33,225 nt of DNA from Bacteroidota bacterium (GTDB lineage: Bacteria; Bacteroidota; Bacteroidia; Chitinophagales; Chitinophagaceae). Location of the stretch: positions 1 to 33,225 of the forward strand of contig JABDFX010000024.1 in NCBI GenBank assembly GCA_013286315.1. Reading direction: 5' to 3'. Numbering within the stretch: the first letter of the stretch is position 1; each line of letters opens with the position of its first letter. The position numbers and the translations under genes were made by a program. The notes under the pieces are model-generated. The model was not told the origin of the DNA, made no database searches, and saw only the letters and a list, made by a program, of their open reading frames with translations. This document shows, one piece after another, positions 16,256 through 23,601 of this stretch.

Positions 16256-16897
16256 ATGGAAAAGATTGTCGGTTTTCTGAACACAGCCATGAAAAAAGGG
16301 GCATTTACATTATTATGTATATTTCTGATTGGTATATCGTGTAAGAAAGAAACGAGTGGTTACGTTCCGCCGCCGCCACCGCCACCACCGCCGGTAATAG
16401 ATTCAGTCAGCATATTTGGTACCCAGGCTCCTACCGGAAAAACTGAAAACGACAGTACCGGGGGTGGAATTTTTGGTATTGAACTCGGTGTAAAATTCCG
16501 TTCTTCGGTGAATGGAAAAGTAGAGGCCGTACGATTTTACAAAACGCCGGGAAATAATGGCGCACATACTGCACAGCTATATGCCGGAGATGGCACTTTA
16601 TTGGCTTCACAGGTCTACGGAAATGAAACTGACAGTGGATGGCAGACTTTATTTCTTTCTGCGCCCATTTCTATTAACGCGAATACAACTTATGTCGCCT
16701 GTTATTTCAGCAGTCTCGGAAATTATATCTCAACAGCCAACGGATTAAAAACGGCTGTAACCAACAGCGTATTAACCGCTTTGGCAGATAGCACCGACGG
16801 ATTAAATGGTGTGTATAAATATACCAATCAGCCTTCCCTGCCGGATAGTTCACATTTGTCTAACAACTATTGGGTGGACGTTATTGTATCTCATTGA
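16256..16897 (+). CDS. DUF4082 domain lipoprotein
   Basis: 213 residues. A lipoprotein signal (MKKGAFTLLCIFLIGISCKK, Cys in ISC) is followed by a nine-proline linker. A DUF4082 beta-sandwich follows, with GTQAPTGKTENDSTGG, ELGVKFRSSVNGKVEAVRFY, GWQTLFLSAPISINANTTYV and ACYFSS. DUF4082 units occur in secreted carbohydrate-related proteins of many bacteria. The start at 16256 is preceded by AAAGAAAGAG; a second ATG at 16289 gives a more usual signal length (202 residues) and may be the true start. It would sit on the outer or periplasmic face of an envelope membrane, on a proline stalk. Function is unknown; carbohydrate contact is a guess. Confidence 0.85.
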   Translation: MEKIVGFLNTAMKKGAFTLLCIFLIGISCKKETSGYVPPPPPPPPPVIDSVSIFGTQAPTGKTENDSTGGGIFGIELGVKFRSSVNGKVEAVRFYKTPGNNGAHTAQLYAGDGTLLASQVYGNETDSGWQTLFLSAPISINANTTYVACYFSSLGNYISTANGLKTAVTNSVLTALADSTDGLNGVYKYTNQPSLPDSSHLSNNYWVDVIVSH

Positions 16898-16952
16898 GGC
16901 CGGGTAGCTAGCTAAATCGGTTCATGCAGGAGCACCCTGTTGAGGGATATGA

Positions 16953-17159
16953 CTATCTCTTTTGATGCATGTTGTTGGATTTGGCATCAAATGGTTTCTC
17001 GTTGACGGCGCCTTCGTCATCACTGCCTTTTACCTTCTTTGCTTTTTTATGTTGTATTTCCTGATTCAGTTTGGCCTGGGATTTTTCCAGGCTGCCGGGT
17101 CTGCTGGTCTTGGCTTCTCTGATCTGCCGATCGTTCGGATTTTCTTTGACGGTTCCCAT
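16953..17159 (-). CDS. small highly charged protein, unknown function
   Basis: 68 residues, rich in Lys, Asn, Gln and Asp, without a membrane helix: MGTVKENPNDRQIREAKTS at the start, LEKSQAKLNQEIQHKKAKK in the middle, then VKGSDDEGAVNEKPFDAK. It looks disordered or helical and possibly nucleic-acid binding. It lies 69 bases downstream of the monooxygenase fusion on the same strand. I believe it is real because composition and codons look coding and Bacteroidota carry many such small proteins, but no family is recognised. Confidence 0.5.
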   Translation of the reverse strand: MGTVKENPNDRQIREAKTSRPGSLEKSQAKLNQEIQHKKAKKVKGSDDEGAVNEKPFDAKSNNMHQKR

Positions 17160-17228
17160 AAAATTCGTTTTAATGATTTAAAGAAATACTTTAATTATCA
17201 TGCCAACGCGCCCGCAATGTCGAATGTA

Positions 17229-19499
17229 TCATTCGTATTCTTTTTTTAAGAATATTAGCAGTGAATCGGCATGCAGGTTTAAGTATTTGATGTGATTCCG
17301 GTAACTACCAATAATTCTCTTTGTTATATCTATAGTTGACTTGAATTTTTTCAAGTCACTTGCATTTGTATTTGTTATATGAAATTTTCCATACCTCAAT
17401 ACAGGAAGTATCACATTTCCTTTCGGATCAATTCTGCTATGAAAAGCGTCAAATTCATAAATTTCCTGTGTTAAAGCCAGACATTTTTGAAAATATTCCT
17501 TGTAGTATTGCTTTTGAGCGTCTGCTCTCTTAATAGATGAGTAATAGTCTGTAATCTGGTCAGAGATGGATTGTTTTCTAAATAGACGCATATTGCCTGA
17601 GCTGAACAATTGGGTAATTGTTCGGTCGGAGAAACTCATCGTATTCTCATTAAAAAGAGAACCACTCTGCCGATAACAGGTATATACCTCGCTGTCATTT
17701 TTGTTTACCTCAGGAGTTAACAATACTTCCAAAGTGTCCAGACCATGCATCTGATCATTGACCGCATCGACTGTCTCACCGGATTTCGCGATGTCCGATT
17801 TCAAATCCTGCATCAGGGATTCGACATATTCCTTTTCCTTTCTTCGGTCGCTAATGCTTTCGCGTACATTTTCAGCTATAAAACCCAGCGTGACGGCTAA
17901 AAATATCATGAGGAACTCTAAAAAATATTCCCTGAAATTTTTCTTTTTATGATGCAGGTCCGGGTGATGATGAACTTCCATTTCATTCAATTTATCATGG
18001 AGAATATGAGTGTCGCAATATGCCGAGATTTTTACAATGTCTCCGGCTTCATCCGCCAGTCCGATATATCCGTCAGGCCTGACGATATATATGGCATCCC
18101 TCAGGTAACCGGCTGTTTCTGCTTCCGGCTTCCAATCGAAAATGTACAACGGAATGTTTTTTTCTGACAACAGATCACTTAGCGCAGTTGTCGGACGTCC
18201 ATAACAATGAACCTGCCATTGCCTGCTGACAAGCGGTTCGAAATTATGAATAGTTTGAACCCAGGGTAAACGGTCTCCGCCCTTTAGTTTTCCCGCCTGT
18301 CCGGAGCTTAAAAAACTGTGCGGGTATCGAATGGAAATTTGAGATACCGTACGAAACATAAGTCGTTTGAAAGAGGCAAATCGGAATAGAATAGGAAGAA
18401 TAACAGGCACCAGACGAAGTCTTACCTGCGTGGCAAAAACTCCTTTTGCAGAAACAAAACTGAATGCACGGTCCGTGCTGCCGACTAATTTTATGGCAAA
18501 AGGAATTCTCTCTGTTTCATAAGTATCCAGCAGGTTTTCGTTGGCTTGCCTGTTAATAACGGATGCCAGTTTCCAGGCCAGATTTACAGCATCGCCGATA
18601 CCGGTATTCATACCCTGACCACCTACAGGACTATGAATATGCGCAGCGTCTCCAAGCAAAAAAACATTTTTCTGTCGGAATTGAGAAGCGACCCGGTGAT
18701 GTACACGATAAGAAGAAAACCAGTTTACCATTTCTACATCCAGTTTCAGACGGGAAAGAATATCCTTTCGAACATCCTCCCATACCAGATCCGGATTATT
18801 TTCCTGTTCCTGGTTCATGTCACCAACCAGTCTCATGTTGGCATCGCCTTTCATGGGGAAAATGATCATGAAATCAGAAGAATCCAACGCCGCATGCATT
18901 TCACCATTTGCGGCAGGCCCGCTGGCTTTTATATCTGCCACGAAAAATGTGTGTGAATAAGTGCCTCCTTCAAATCCGATGTTCAGTCCTTTTCTCACGG
19001 ACGAATGTGCTCCGTCACAACCTGCAAGAAAAAGCGACATGCAGTTTTCCAGTATACCTTCCTTCGACAATTGGGCATCGATACCATTGTCCGTAATTTC
19101 AAACGATAAGAGTTCTGTATTTCTTTCTACCGCGACACCTAATTTTCCCAGTTCCTCTATGAGCAACTGCTCCTGCCTGTCCTGCGGAAAAATCAGGACG
19201 TAAGGGTAGGGACTATAATGCACACCGAAGTCGCCTATGGTAAATCGCGCAGCCTGCTTTCCGCGTATCCAAAGATTAATAGTTTTCATTTCCAGACCGC
19301 CATCGATGGCCATCTGATCGATGCCCAGCTGATGATAAAATTCCAGATTACGGGCGTGCATGACCATGGCCCTCGAAGTTGTTCCGGGCTTGTCTGTTTT
19401 ATCAATGATTCGTATGGGTATCCCCGCTTTCGTTAGCCAAAGTGCCAGTACAAGGCCCGTTGGTCCGGCACCAACGATCAGAACCTTCGTTTGATCCAT
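17229..19499 (-). CDS. FAD-dependent monooxygenase fused to a conserved membrane protein
   Basis: A 756-residue protein in two parts. Residues 1-506 form an aromatic-hydroxylase type flavoprotein (PheA/TfdB family): VLIVGAGPTGLVLALWL (FAD Rossmann motif), LAGCDGAHSSVRKGL (DG motif), FLLGDAAHIHSPVGGQGMN (GD motif), and a thioredoxin-like end (YIFDWKPEAE...YIVRPDGYIGLADEAGD). From Met507 (minus-strand ATG at 17981-17979) the sequence changes to MEVHHHPDLHHKKKNFREY, one membrane helix at about 527-542 (LEFLMIFLAVTLGFIAE), then a helical region with EKEYVESLMQDLKSDIA. That second part resembles a stand-alone Bacteroidota membrane protein starting MEVHHHP. So this is either a true fusion or two genes whose separating stop has been lost. 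Substrate is unknown. Confidence 0.85.
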   Translation of the reverse strand: MDQTKVLIVGAGPTGLVLALWLTKAGIPIRIIDKTDKPGTTSRAMVMHARNLEFYHQLGIDQMAIDGGLEMKTINLWIRGKQAARFTIGDFGVHYSPYPYVLIFPQDRQEQLLIEELGKLGVAVERNTELLSFEITDNGIDAQLSKEGILENCMSLFLAGCDGAHSSVRKGLNIGFEGGTYSHTFFVADIKASGPAANGEMHAALDSSDFMIIFPMKGDANMRLVGDMNQEQENNPDLVWEDVRKDILSRLKLDVEMVNWFSSYRVHHRVASQFRQKNVFLLGDAAHIHSPVGGQGMNTGIGDAVNLAWKLASVINRQANENLLDTYETERIPFAIKLVGSTDRAFSFVSAKGVFATQVRLRLVPVILPILFRFASFKRLMFRTVSQISIRYPHSFLSSGQAGKLKGGDRLPWVQTIHNFEPLVSRQWQVHCYGRPTTALSDLLSEKNIPLYIFDWKPEAETAGYLRDAIYIVRPDGYIGLADEAGDIVKISAYCDTHILHDKLNEMEVHHHPDLHHKKKNFREYFLEFLMIFLAVTLGFIAENVRESISDRRKEKEYVESLMQDLKSDIAKSGETVDAVNDQMHGLDTLEVLLTPEVNKNDSEVYTCYRQSGSLFNENTMSFSDRTITQLFSSGNMRLFRKQSISDQITDYYSSIKRADAQKQYYKEYFQKCLALTQEIYEFDAFHSRIDPKGNVILPVLRYGKFHITNTNASDLKKFKSTIDITKRIIGSYRNHIKYLNLHADSLLIFLKKEYE

Positions 19500-19506
19500 G
19501 ATTCAA

Positions 19507-19845
19507 TTAATTCGTCAGAATATTTTTTGTGACATTTTTTATCCGGTAATGGCTAAGGGTTTTTAGCACTTCATCAAAAGTTCCGTTTTTGGGCTTTCCG
19601 GTTACGACTACCCGCGCATCTTTCAGGATTTTTGCATTGTGTTGTACATAATCATCGAATTCCGCAATGGTTTCAACAGAAAGCGGTTTATCATTGAAAT
19701 ATGCGTTGATTGTGGTTCCTGCGGAAATAATAAAATAATGTTGCACGGTGACTTTCCCGGCAGATTTCGCTGTATCAGGCTTTTGCGGATAGCAATGGTT
19801 TATTCCCGCAAAACAAATGGCAAAAAAAAATAAGAATGATTTCAT
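19507..19845 (-). CDS. secreted ExbD-like periplasmic domain protein
   Basis: 112 residues with a signal peptide (MKSFLFFFAICFAGINHC). The mature part (VQHYFIISAGTTINAYFNDK, PLSVETIAEFDDYV, ARVVVTGKP, FDEVLKTLSHYRIKNVT) follows the strand-helix order of the periplasmic domain of ExbD/TolR proteins, without their membrane anchor. It is therefore probably a periplasmic protein of unknown role. Its stop lies 7 bases before the monooxygenase fusion start, so the two are likely one transcript. Confidence 0.65.
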   Translation of the reverse strand: MKSFLFFFAICFAGINHCYPQKPDTAKSAGKVTVQHYFIISAGTTINAYFNDKPLSVETIAEFDDYVQHNAKILKDARVVVTGKPKNGTFDEVLKTLSHYRIKNVTKNILTN

Positions 19846-19856
19846 ATGAGCGGCTA

Positions 19857-19887
19857 CAAATATCCGTATAATGCTCCGAAAATCAAA
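19857..19887 (-). promoter_or_regulatory. possible Bacteroidetes-type promoter
   Basis: Read on the minus strand: TTTG (19887-19884), a 19-base spacer, then GATATTTG (19864-19857), seven of eight matches to TAnnTTTG. The start codon at 19845 follows after only 11 bases, so the leader would be almost absent. Two GCTCCGAA copies (19873-19880 and 19891-19898) flank the -33 element. Confidence 0.35.
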
Positions 19888-19904
19888 TTTGCTCCGAACT
19901 ACAG

Positions 19905-20414
19905 CTAACCATTTTTGATTTGATGCAGAAATGTCCAGGCGACAAAATCGGTCGCGGGGATATTTTGCACACCAAGGGCACGCAGCATGGTCACCAACTG
20001 CCCGTTGTGATACGTACTGTGATTAAAAATATGATGAAGCAATAAGTCGTAAGACTGATAAAAAGGCTGTCCCGCCTTATTGTGATAATGCAATTTATGG
20101 ATGAGTTGTTCATCATCTTTTGACTCCACCCATTCCACCCAAAGCTGGTCAACTGCTTCCAGAGCCGATGAAAGTTTTTCCATCGATTCATTGAAGGGAT
20201 CACCTGTAATCGTAATGGGTGACTGATTCAGCCTACCCAGCCATAAACTCTCCGCACCCCACACGTGAAAAACCGTTTTATATAAACTGTCGAAGCTGCT
20301 GGGGATGATGGCGTGTTGCTGCCCGGCACTCAGTGTGCCGATCAGATCGAGCAGTCTTTTATGCGCCCACTGGTTAAAAACAGCATAGTTTTGCAGTAAT
20401 TCTTTAACGATCAT
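19905..20414 (-). CDS. DinB family protein
   Basis: 169 residues, the normal size for the DinB/YfiT-like four-helix metalloprotein family. The metal-binding histidine triad is present: H50 in TVFHVWGAE, and H132 and H136 in HHIFNHSTYHNGQ. Members are metal-dependent, often thiol-S-transferase-like, and many are damage or stress induced; the actual reaction here is not known. The gene stands alone on the minus strand, and the upstream side faces the repeat-rich intergenic region. Confidence 0.92.
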   Translation of the reverse strand: MIVKELLQNYAVFNQWAHKRLLDLIGTLSAGQQHAIIPSSFDSLYKTVFHVWGAESLWLGRLNQSPITITGDPFNESMEKLSSALEAVDQLWVEWVESKDDEQLIHKLHYHNKAGQPFYQSYDLLLHHIFNHSTYHNGQLVTMLRALGVQNIPATDFVAWTFLHQIKNG

Positions 20415-20534
20415 ATCTATTGGTTTTCAGCTATTTATGAAGTTTATGTAAATAAACGATTCGTAAACTTACGATAAAATCGAGTGTTCCCTCGCTTTCA
20501 CCTGAAGCCAGGTCTTTATACTTTTGATATACCC

Positions 20535-20673
20535 AATCCGACAGAAATAACCGATCCAATCCGACAGAAATAACCGATCCAATCCGAAGAGAAACCAAAG
20601 GTCGAGTCTGAAATCCAAATCCGAAAGAAACCGAATTCAAGATCCTGAAAAAACCCTTCCAATCCGAACGAAA
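20535..20673 (+). repeat. degenerate AATCCGA-nn-GAAA tandem repeats
   Basis: A 23-bp unit occurs twice without a mismatch (20535-20557 and 20558-20580). Its core AATCCGACAGAAA recurs in changed form at 20581 (AATCCGAAGAGAAA), 20618 (AATCCGAAAGAAA) and 20661 (AATCCGAACGAAA). Another pair, AAGATCCTG, flanks the last copy (20639-20647 and 20682-20690). The unit lengths are not multiples of three and no gene uses them. Confidence 0.8.
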
Positions 20674-20701
20674 AACATTGTAAGATCCTGGTTTTTTGAA
20701 T

Positions 20702-20730
20702 AACCGCTCAGACAACTGGCGGTTTTTTCT
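20702..20730 (+). terminator. Rho-independent terminator without an upstream + gene
   Basis: Stem AACCGC (20702-20707) pairs with GCGGTT (20719-20724) across an 11-base loop, followed by a T-rich tail (TTTTCTTTTT). It reads in the + direction, but the nearest upstream gene is on the minus strand and starts at 20414. An AAAAAACC and GGTTTTTT pair just upstream (20648-20655 and 20689-20696) could form a second hairpin. Confidence 0.65.
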
Positions 20731-20819
20731 TTTTAGATAAAAAATTAACCATTCATTTCCATACGCTTAACATAACGTTCATGTATAATCGAATCATAAC
20801 ATTTTATTACAGATTCAGT

Positions 20820-20851
20820 TTTGCCCGTCCTAAGATCTAATATTAGATTTG
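20820..20851 (+). promoter_or_regulatory. Bacteroidetes-type promoter overlapping a palindrome
   Basis: TTTG at 20820-20823, a 20-base spacer, then a perfect TAnnTTTG element (TAGATTTG, 20844-20851). A 14-bp perfect palindrome, ATCTAATATTAGAT (20835-20848), covers the end of the spacer and half of the -7 element, the position expected of a repressor site. The first ATG downstream is at 20873. Confidence 0.65.
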
Positions 20852-20872
20852 AAATCCACTTAAAAACATACT

Positions 20873-20968
20873 ATGAAACTACTATTCGATTATATCCGAA
20901 GCTGGTTCATGAACAAGCCTGTCGCAGAAACAGGAAAGGAAGAGGAGAACTTTTATCTGATTCACTGA
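20873..20968 (+). CDS. possible 31-residue protein
   Basis: A short frame, MKLLFDYIRSWFMNKPVAET and a charged end (GKEEENFYLIH), begins 21 bases after a well-formed promoter and ends 31 bases before the next gene. The first half could be an amphipathic or membrane-touching helix. The placement supports translation; the length does not allow a family call. Confidence 0.4.
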   Translation: MKLLFDYIRSWFMNKPVAETGKEEENFYLIH

Positions 20969-20999
20969 TTATCTCAAATCTGCTATCTTCATTATCCGA

Positions 21000-21197
21000 A
21001 TGAAGACAAAACATACCATTATTTTATTGGTTTTAGGTTATTGTCTGGATTTTCTGGGCGGCCTTTTTAAAATCATGCACCGCCAGGGAGCCGATACGAT
21101 TTTAACAGTCGCTGCCATACTGAAAATAGCGGGTGGCCTTCTTTTTCTCTATAAACTGGTGACTTATCCTAAATGGAAGGACTTTCTTAACAGTTAA
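21000..21197 (+). CDS. small two-helix membrane protein, GldL-like N-terminal segment
   Basis: 65 residues with two hydrophobic helices, TIILLVLGYCLDFLGGLFKI and TILTVAAILKIAGGLLFLYKL, separated by MHRQGADT. The pattern LGxxxDxxGxLFKIMHxxGAD...LYKL resembles the membrane part of the gliding or secretion protein GldL and related short Bacteroidota proteins. It lacks the long GldL tail and no other gliding gene is near, so it is better seen as a stand-alone small membrane protein. It probably shares the promoter at 20820-20851. Confidence 0.7.
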   Translation: MKTKHTIILLVLGYCLDFLGGLFKIMHRQGADTILTVAAILKIAGGLLFLYKLVTYPKWKDFLNS

Positions 21198-21389
21198 TCT
21201 TTCTAAAGCCGCACAATCAGGCTGAAATAAAATAGTACTTGCCAATAATATAGATTACCTTTTGTACCATCTTATAGCCTCATCTTTGTTTTGAGCTGCA
21301 AATAAAAATTACCCCTTATAAGGAACCGTAATTTTGTTTCTCCCTCATTGTTAAGACTGATAAGTTCTCACATTTAAAGCTTATCAGTT

Positions 21390-21584
21390 ATGTCACTAGA
21401 CGAATTATACGCGGAGATTGATTCTCTTCAATTGGAAATTGAAGAAAATGAAAGAAATTTTGATGCGGCCTTGCAGCACACCCCTTCACAAGTGGACCTT
21501 GCCAGGGTAATATATAAGAACATAAAAGCATTGGAAGGCAGGCTCACAAATCTGAGAATTCTGCTCGATCAAAAATCAGGCTGA
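21390..21584 (+). CDS. small coiled-coil protein, unknown function
   Basis: 64 residues, acidic, with heptad-like spacing (LYAEIDSLQLEIEENERNF and YKNIKALEGRLTNLRILLDQ). No membrane helix and no signal. A TAATTTTG element (21329-21336), matching TAnnTTTG, lies 53 bases before the start, though no -33 partner is seen at the usual distance. I do not recognise a family; coding character is good. Confidence 0.65.
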   Translation: MSLDELYAEIDSLQLEIEENERNFDAALQHTPSQVDLARVIYKNIKALEGRLTNLRILLDQKSG

Positions 21585-21650
21585 CAGTAACCGGAGAAAT
21601 ATAAGTAAATAAAGTCTGGATTATAGAATGATTATCCATTACGTTGGATA

Positions 21651-22034
21651 TTATTCTCCCTTGGGATAAACAAAGGAAGTAGATTCTTCCACCGTTTTGA
21701 TCGGGCGAACTTCAATTCTTGCTCCTTTTATATAAGAAAATTCAGGATTTCCCTTGGCAATCGTAATAGCTTCATCCATATCTTTTGCAATAATATGATA
21801 ATAACCTACGATGATTTCTTTCGATTCGTTATAAGGTCCATCTTTGAAAGCACCCGGACGACCGGAAATCATTTTGCCCTCTCTGACCAACGGCTGCGCG
21901 CCCTTCAGCTTTCCGTCTTTGATAAGGTTTTGGATATAAACCATACAATCATTCAGAAACTTCTGTTGTTGTTCAGGCGAAAGGGCCGATTTGCCATCTC
22001 CTTCGTTGCGGATAAGTAACATAAATTCTTTCAT
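21651..22034 (-). CDS. YCII/DGPF-related protein, partner of ECF42 sigma factor
   Basis: 127 residues of the YCII-related family: MKEFMLLIRNEG at the start, then GRPGAFKDGPYNESKEIIVG (the DGPF-type motif), then YYHIIAKDMDEAITIAKGNP and IEVRPI. It is a ferredoxin-like-fold protein of unproven activity. Such genes are habitually next to ECF42-type sigma factors, as here: the sigma gene lies immediately upstream on the same strand (85 bases between). They may respond together to an unknown stress. Confidence 0.9.
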   Translation of the reverse strand: MKEFMLLIRNEGDGKSALSPEQQQKFLNDCMVYIQNLIKDGKLKGAQPLVREGKMISGRPGAFKDGPYNESKEIIVGYYHIIAKDMDEAITIAKGNPEFSYIKGARIEVRPIKTVEESTSFVYPKGE

Positions 22035-22119
22035 TTAATTTGATGTTATTGTTTTTGAAATGAATTATCCAAATGACAATCTGATATTAAGAAAAGAGAC
22101 ACGGCGGATCATTTTAATT

Positions 22120-23415
22120 TTAAAATGATGAGTCACAGCTGATTTTTTCTTTGCAATAACTAATTTTTTTCTTTAGCAGGACCCTGATCGACTCCAGGGG
22201 AGCCCATTTCGCGGCTACGATGAGTGAGCTAATGGCCATTTCAAACTCGCCCAACTCTATGAAAAACTCGGCCTGTGTGGAATGGAAAAGATGATAAGTT
22301 CTGATCTGAGGTTCGTTTTTAATGCGTTCCAGTTCAAGCAGGCCCTTTTGCGCTCCCGTTATTTTTGAAAGTACAATGGCACGGTTCAATAATACGACCG
22401 GAGAATGATCCATTTCAACCAGACAATCATATAAAGTCAGTATATTTTCCCAGTTGGTTGAATTGTAATCCGGTGCCAGGCAATAATTTGCTGATATGGC
22501 CGCCAGGATATAGTAAGTACCGGTTACCGTGTTTTCAGTTGCTTTTTGAAGGTACTCAAAACCCGAAGCTTGCAGTTTCCTGTCCCATAATAACCGGTTC
22601 TGTTCACCCATAGTTAAAAGATTCCCCTCCTGATCCTGTCTGGCTCTGAATCGTGAAGTATTGAGGAACATGAGCGAAAGCAGGGCGAAGATGTCTCCTT
22701 TTTGCTTTATGGTATTTTCGTTTTCCAGCATTTGCGCCAGACGAATGGCTTCCTGGCATAGTTCAAACCGGATAACATCGTTACCCTTTGTAGCACTATA
22801 TGCTTCGTTGAATAACAGGTAAATCGTTTCCAAAACCGCCTGTATTCTAAGCTCCAGATCCTTTCCCTTCGGCACTTCGAAAGGGATTTTTTCATCACGG
22901 ATCATTTGTCTTGCCCTGACCAGCCGTTTATTGATATTTGTTTCGGTCGTAAGAAATGCACGTGCAATTTCCGGAATACTAAACCCACACAGTGTTTTCA
23001 GCGAAAGGGCTACCTGTGAGTCGGCAGATATGGACGGATGGCAACAGGTAAATATCATCCGCAACTGGTCATCCTGAATTTCCCGCTCAGAAAACGGATC
23101 TGCCGGTTCTGACTGCTCACCGGAGCTTAACAAATAAGCCGCTTCATTTGAATACTGCCGCTTATATTTTTCACGATGAATAATATTGAGTGCTTTGTTT
23201 TTTGCGACCCTGAATAACCAGGCTGATGGATTATCGGGCACGTCATGATATTGCCAATATTCCATGGCTTCAATCAGGGAATCCTGAACGACGTCTTCGG
23301 CCAGATCTACATTTTGCGAACCGAATATTTTGGTCAGCACGGAAACCATCTTTCCCGATTCGTGACGGAAAAAATGGTCAACCAGCATGGATATGTCTCT
23401 TTTCCGATCTTCCAC
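22120..23415 (-). CDS. ECF42-type RNA polymerase sigma factor
   Basis: 431 residues. Region 2 spans about residues 10-85 (LVDHFFRHESGKMVSVLTKI; EDVVQDSLIEAMEYW; PSAWLFRVAKNKALNIIHRE). Region 4 spans about 110-175 (RMIFTCCHPSISADSQVALS; LCGFSIPEIARAFLTTETNI). A long C-terminal extension (DUF6596, then TPR-like helices) begins ETIYLLFNEAYSA and contains YYILAAISANYC and LYDCLVEMDHSPVVLLNRAI. This extension defines the ECF42 group, which has no anti-sigma factor and instead pairs with a YCII/DGPF gene, found here just downstream. The extension is thought to control activity. No matching promoter could be picked out. Confidence 0.93.
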   Translation of the reverse strand: MEDRKRDISMLVDHFFRHESGKMVSVLTKIFGSQNVDLAEDVVQDSLIEAMEYWQYHDVPDNPSAWLFRVAKNKALNIIHREKYKRQYSNEAAYLLSSGEQSEPADPFSEREIQDDQLRMIFTCCHPSISADSQVALSLKTLCGFSIPEIARAFLTTETNINKRLVRARQMIRDEKIPFEVPKGKDLELRIQAVLETIYLLFNEAYSATKGNDVIRFELCQEAIRLAQMLENENTIKQKGDIFALLSLMFLNTSRFRARQDQEGNLLTMGEQNRLLWDRKLQASGFEYLQKATENTVTGTYYILAAISANYCLAPDYNSTNWENILTLYDCLVEMDHSPVVLLNRAIVLSKITGAQKGLLELERIKNEPQIRTYHLFHSTQAEFFIELGEFEMAISSLIVAAKWAPLESIRVLLKKKISYCKEKISCDSSF

Positions 23416-23545
23416 CCGGGGGAGTTTGACTGTGAACGGTGAAGCAAAAGTAGAATTTTATAGTGCCCTGATATCATTTTTATAGTATTTGCAAAATCAG
23501 GGATAGACATCATTCCGATGCCTTACCCCTTTGCGCAGGGAAAAA

Positions 23546-23580
23546 TTAATCATTTGATTAAAATATTTGGTTAAATCAAA
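23546..23580 (+). promoter_or_regulatory. probable TetR operator and promoter
   Basis: TTAATCATTTGATTAA (23546-23561) has perfect 7-bp arms around TT. A second, imperfect copy, TTGGTTAAATCAA (23567-23579), follows. Between them AATATTTG (23562-23569) is one base from TAnnTTTG. The tetR start codon is at 23602. Two related dyads on a promoter next to a TetR gene suggest autoregulation. Confidence 0.5.
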
Positions 23581-23601
23581 AAGATCATTTTAACTTGTGT
23601 C

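Larger units (their letters stand above)
20415..20872. other. 458-base intergenic region with repeats, terminator and promoter
   Basis: This stretch holds, in order, the AATCCGA repeat cluster (20535-20673), an orphan + strand terminator (20702-20730), and a promoter overlapping a palindrome (20820-20851), each listed separately. A 94-codon minus-strand open frame crosses the repeats (20431-20715), but its composition follows the repeats and it resembles no protein I know. Confidence 0.6.

Noticed and set aside
16366-16392. CCG/CCA triplet run as a mobile or CRISPR-like repeat
   Set aside because: It simply encodes the nine-proline linker of the DUF4082 lipoprotein.
20535-20600. CRISPR array
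   Set aside because: The 23-bp units are directly adjacent with no spacers, only two are perfect, and no cas gene is present.
20431-20715. 94-codon minus-strand open frame over the repeat cluster
   Set aside because: Its residues follow the nucleotide repeats (SDW, VSFGF, ISVGLDRL), the repeat unit is not a multiple of three, and no family resemblance is seen.
21000-21197. Gliding motility gene gldL
   Set aside because: Only the two-helix part resembles GldL; the long C-terminal region and all other gld genes are missing.
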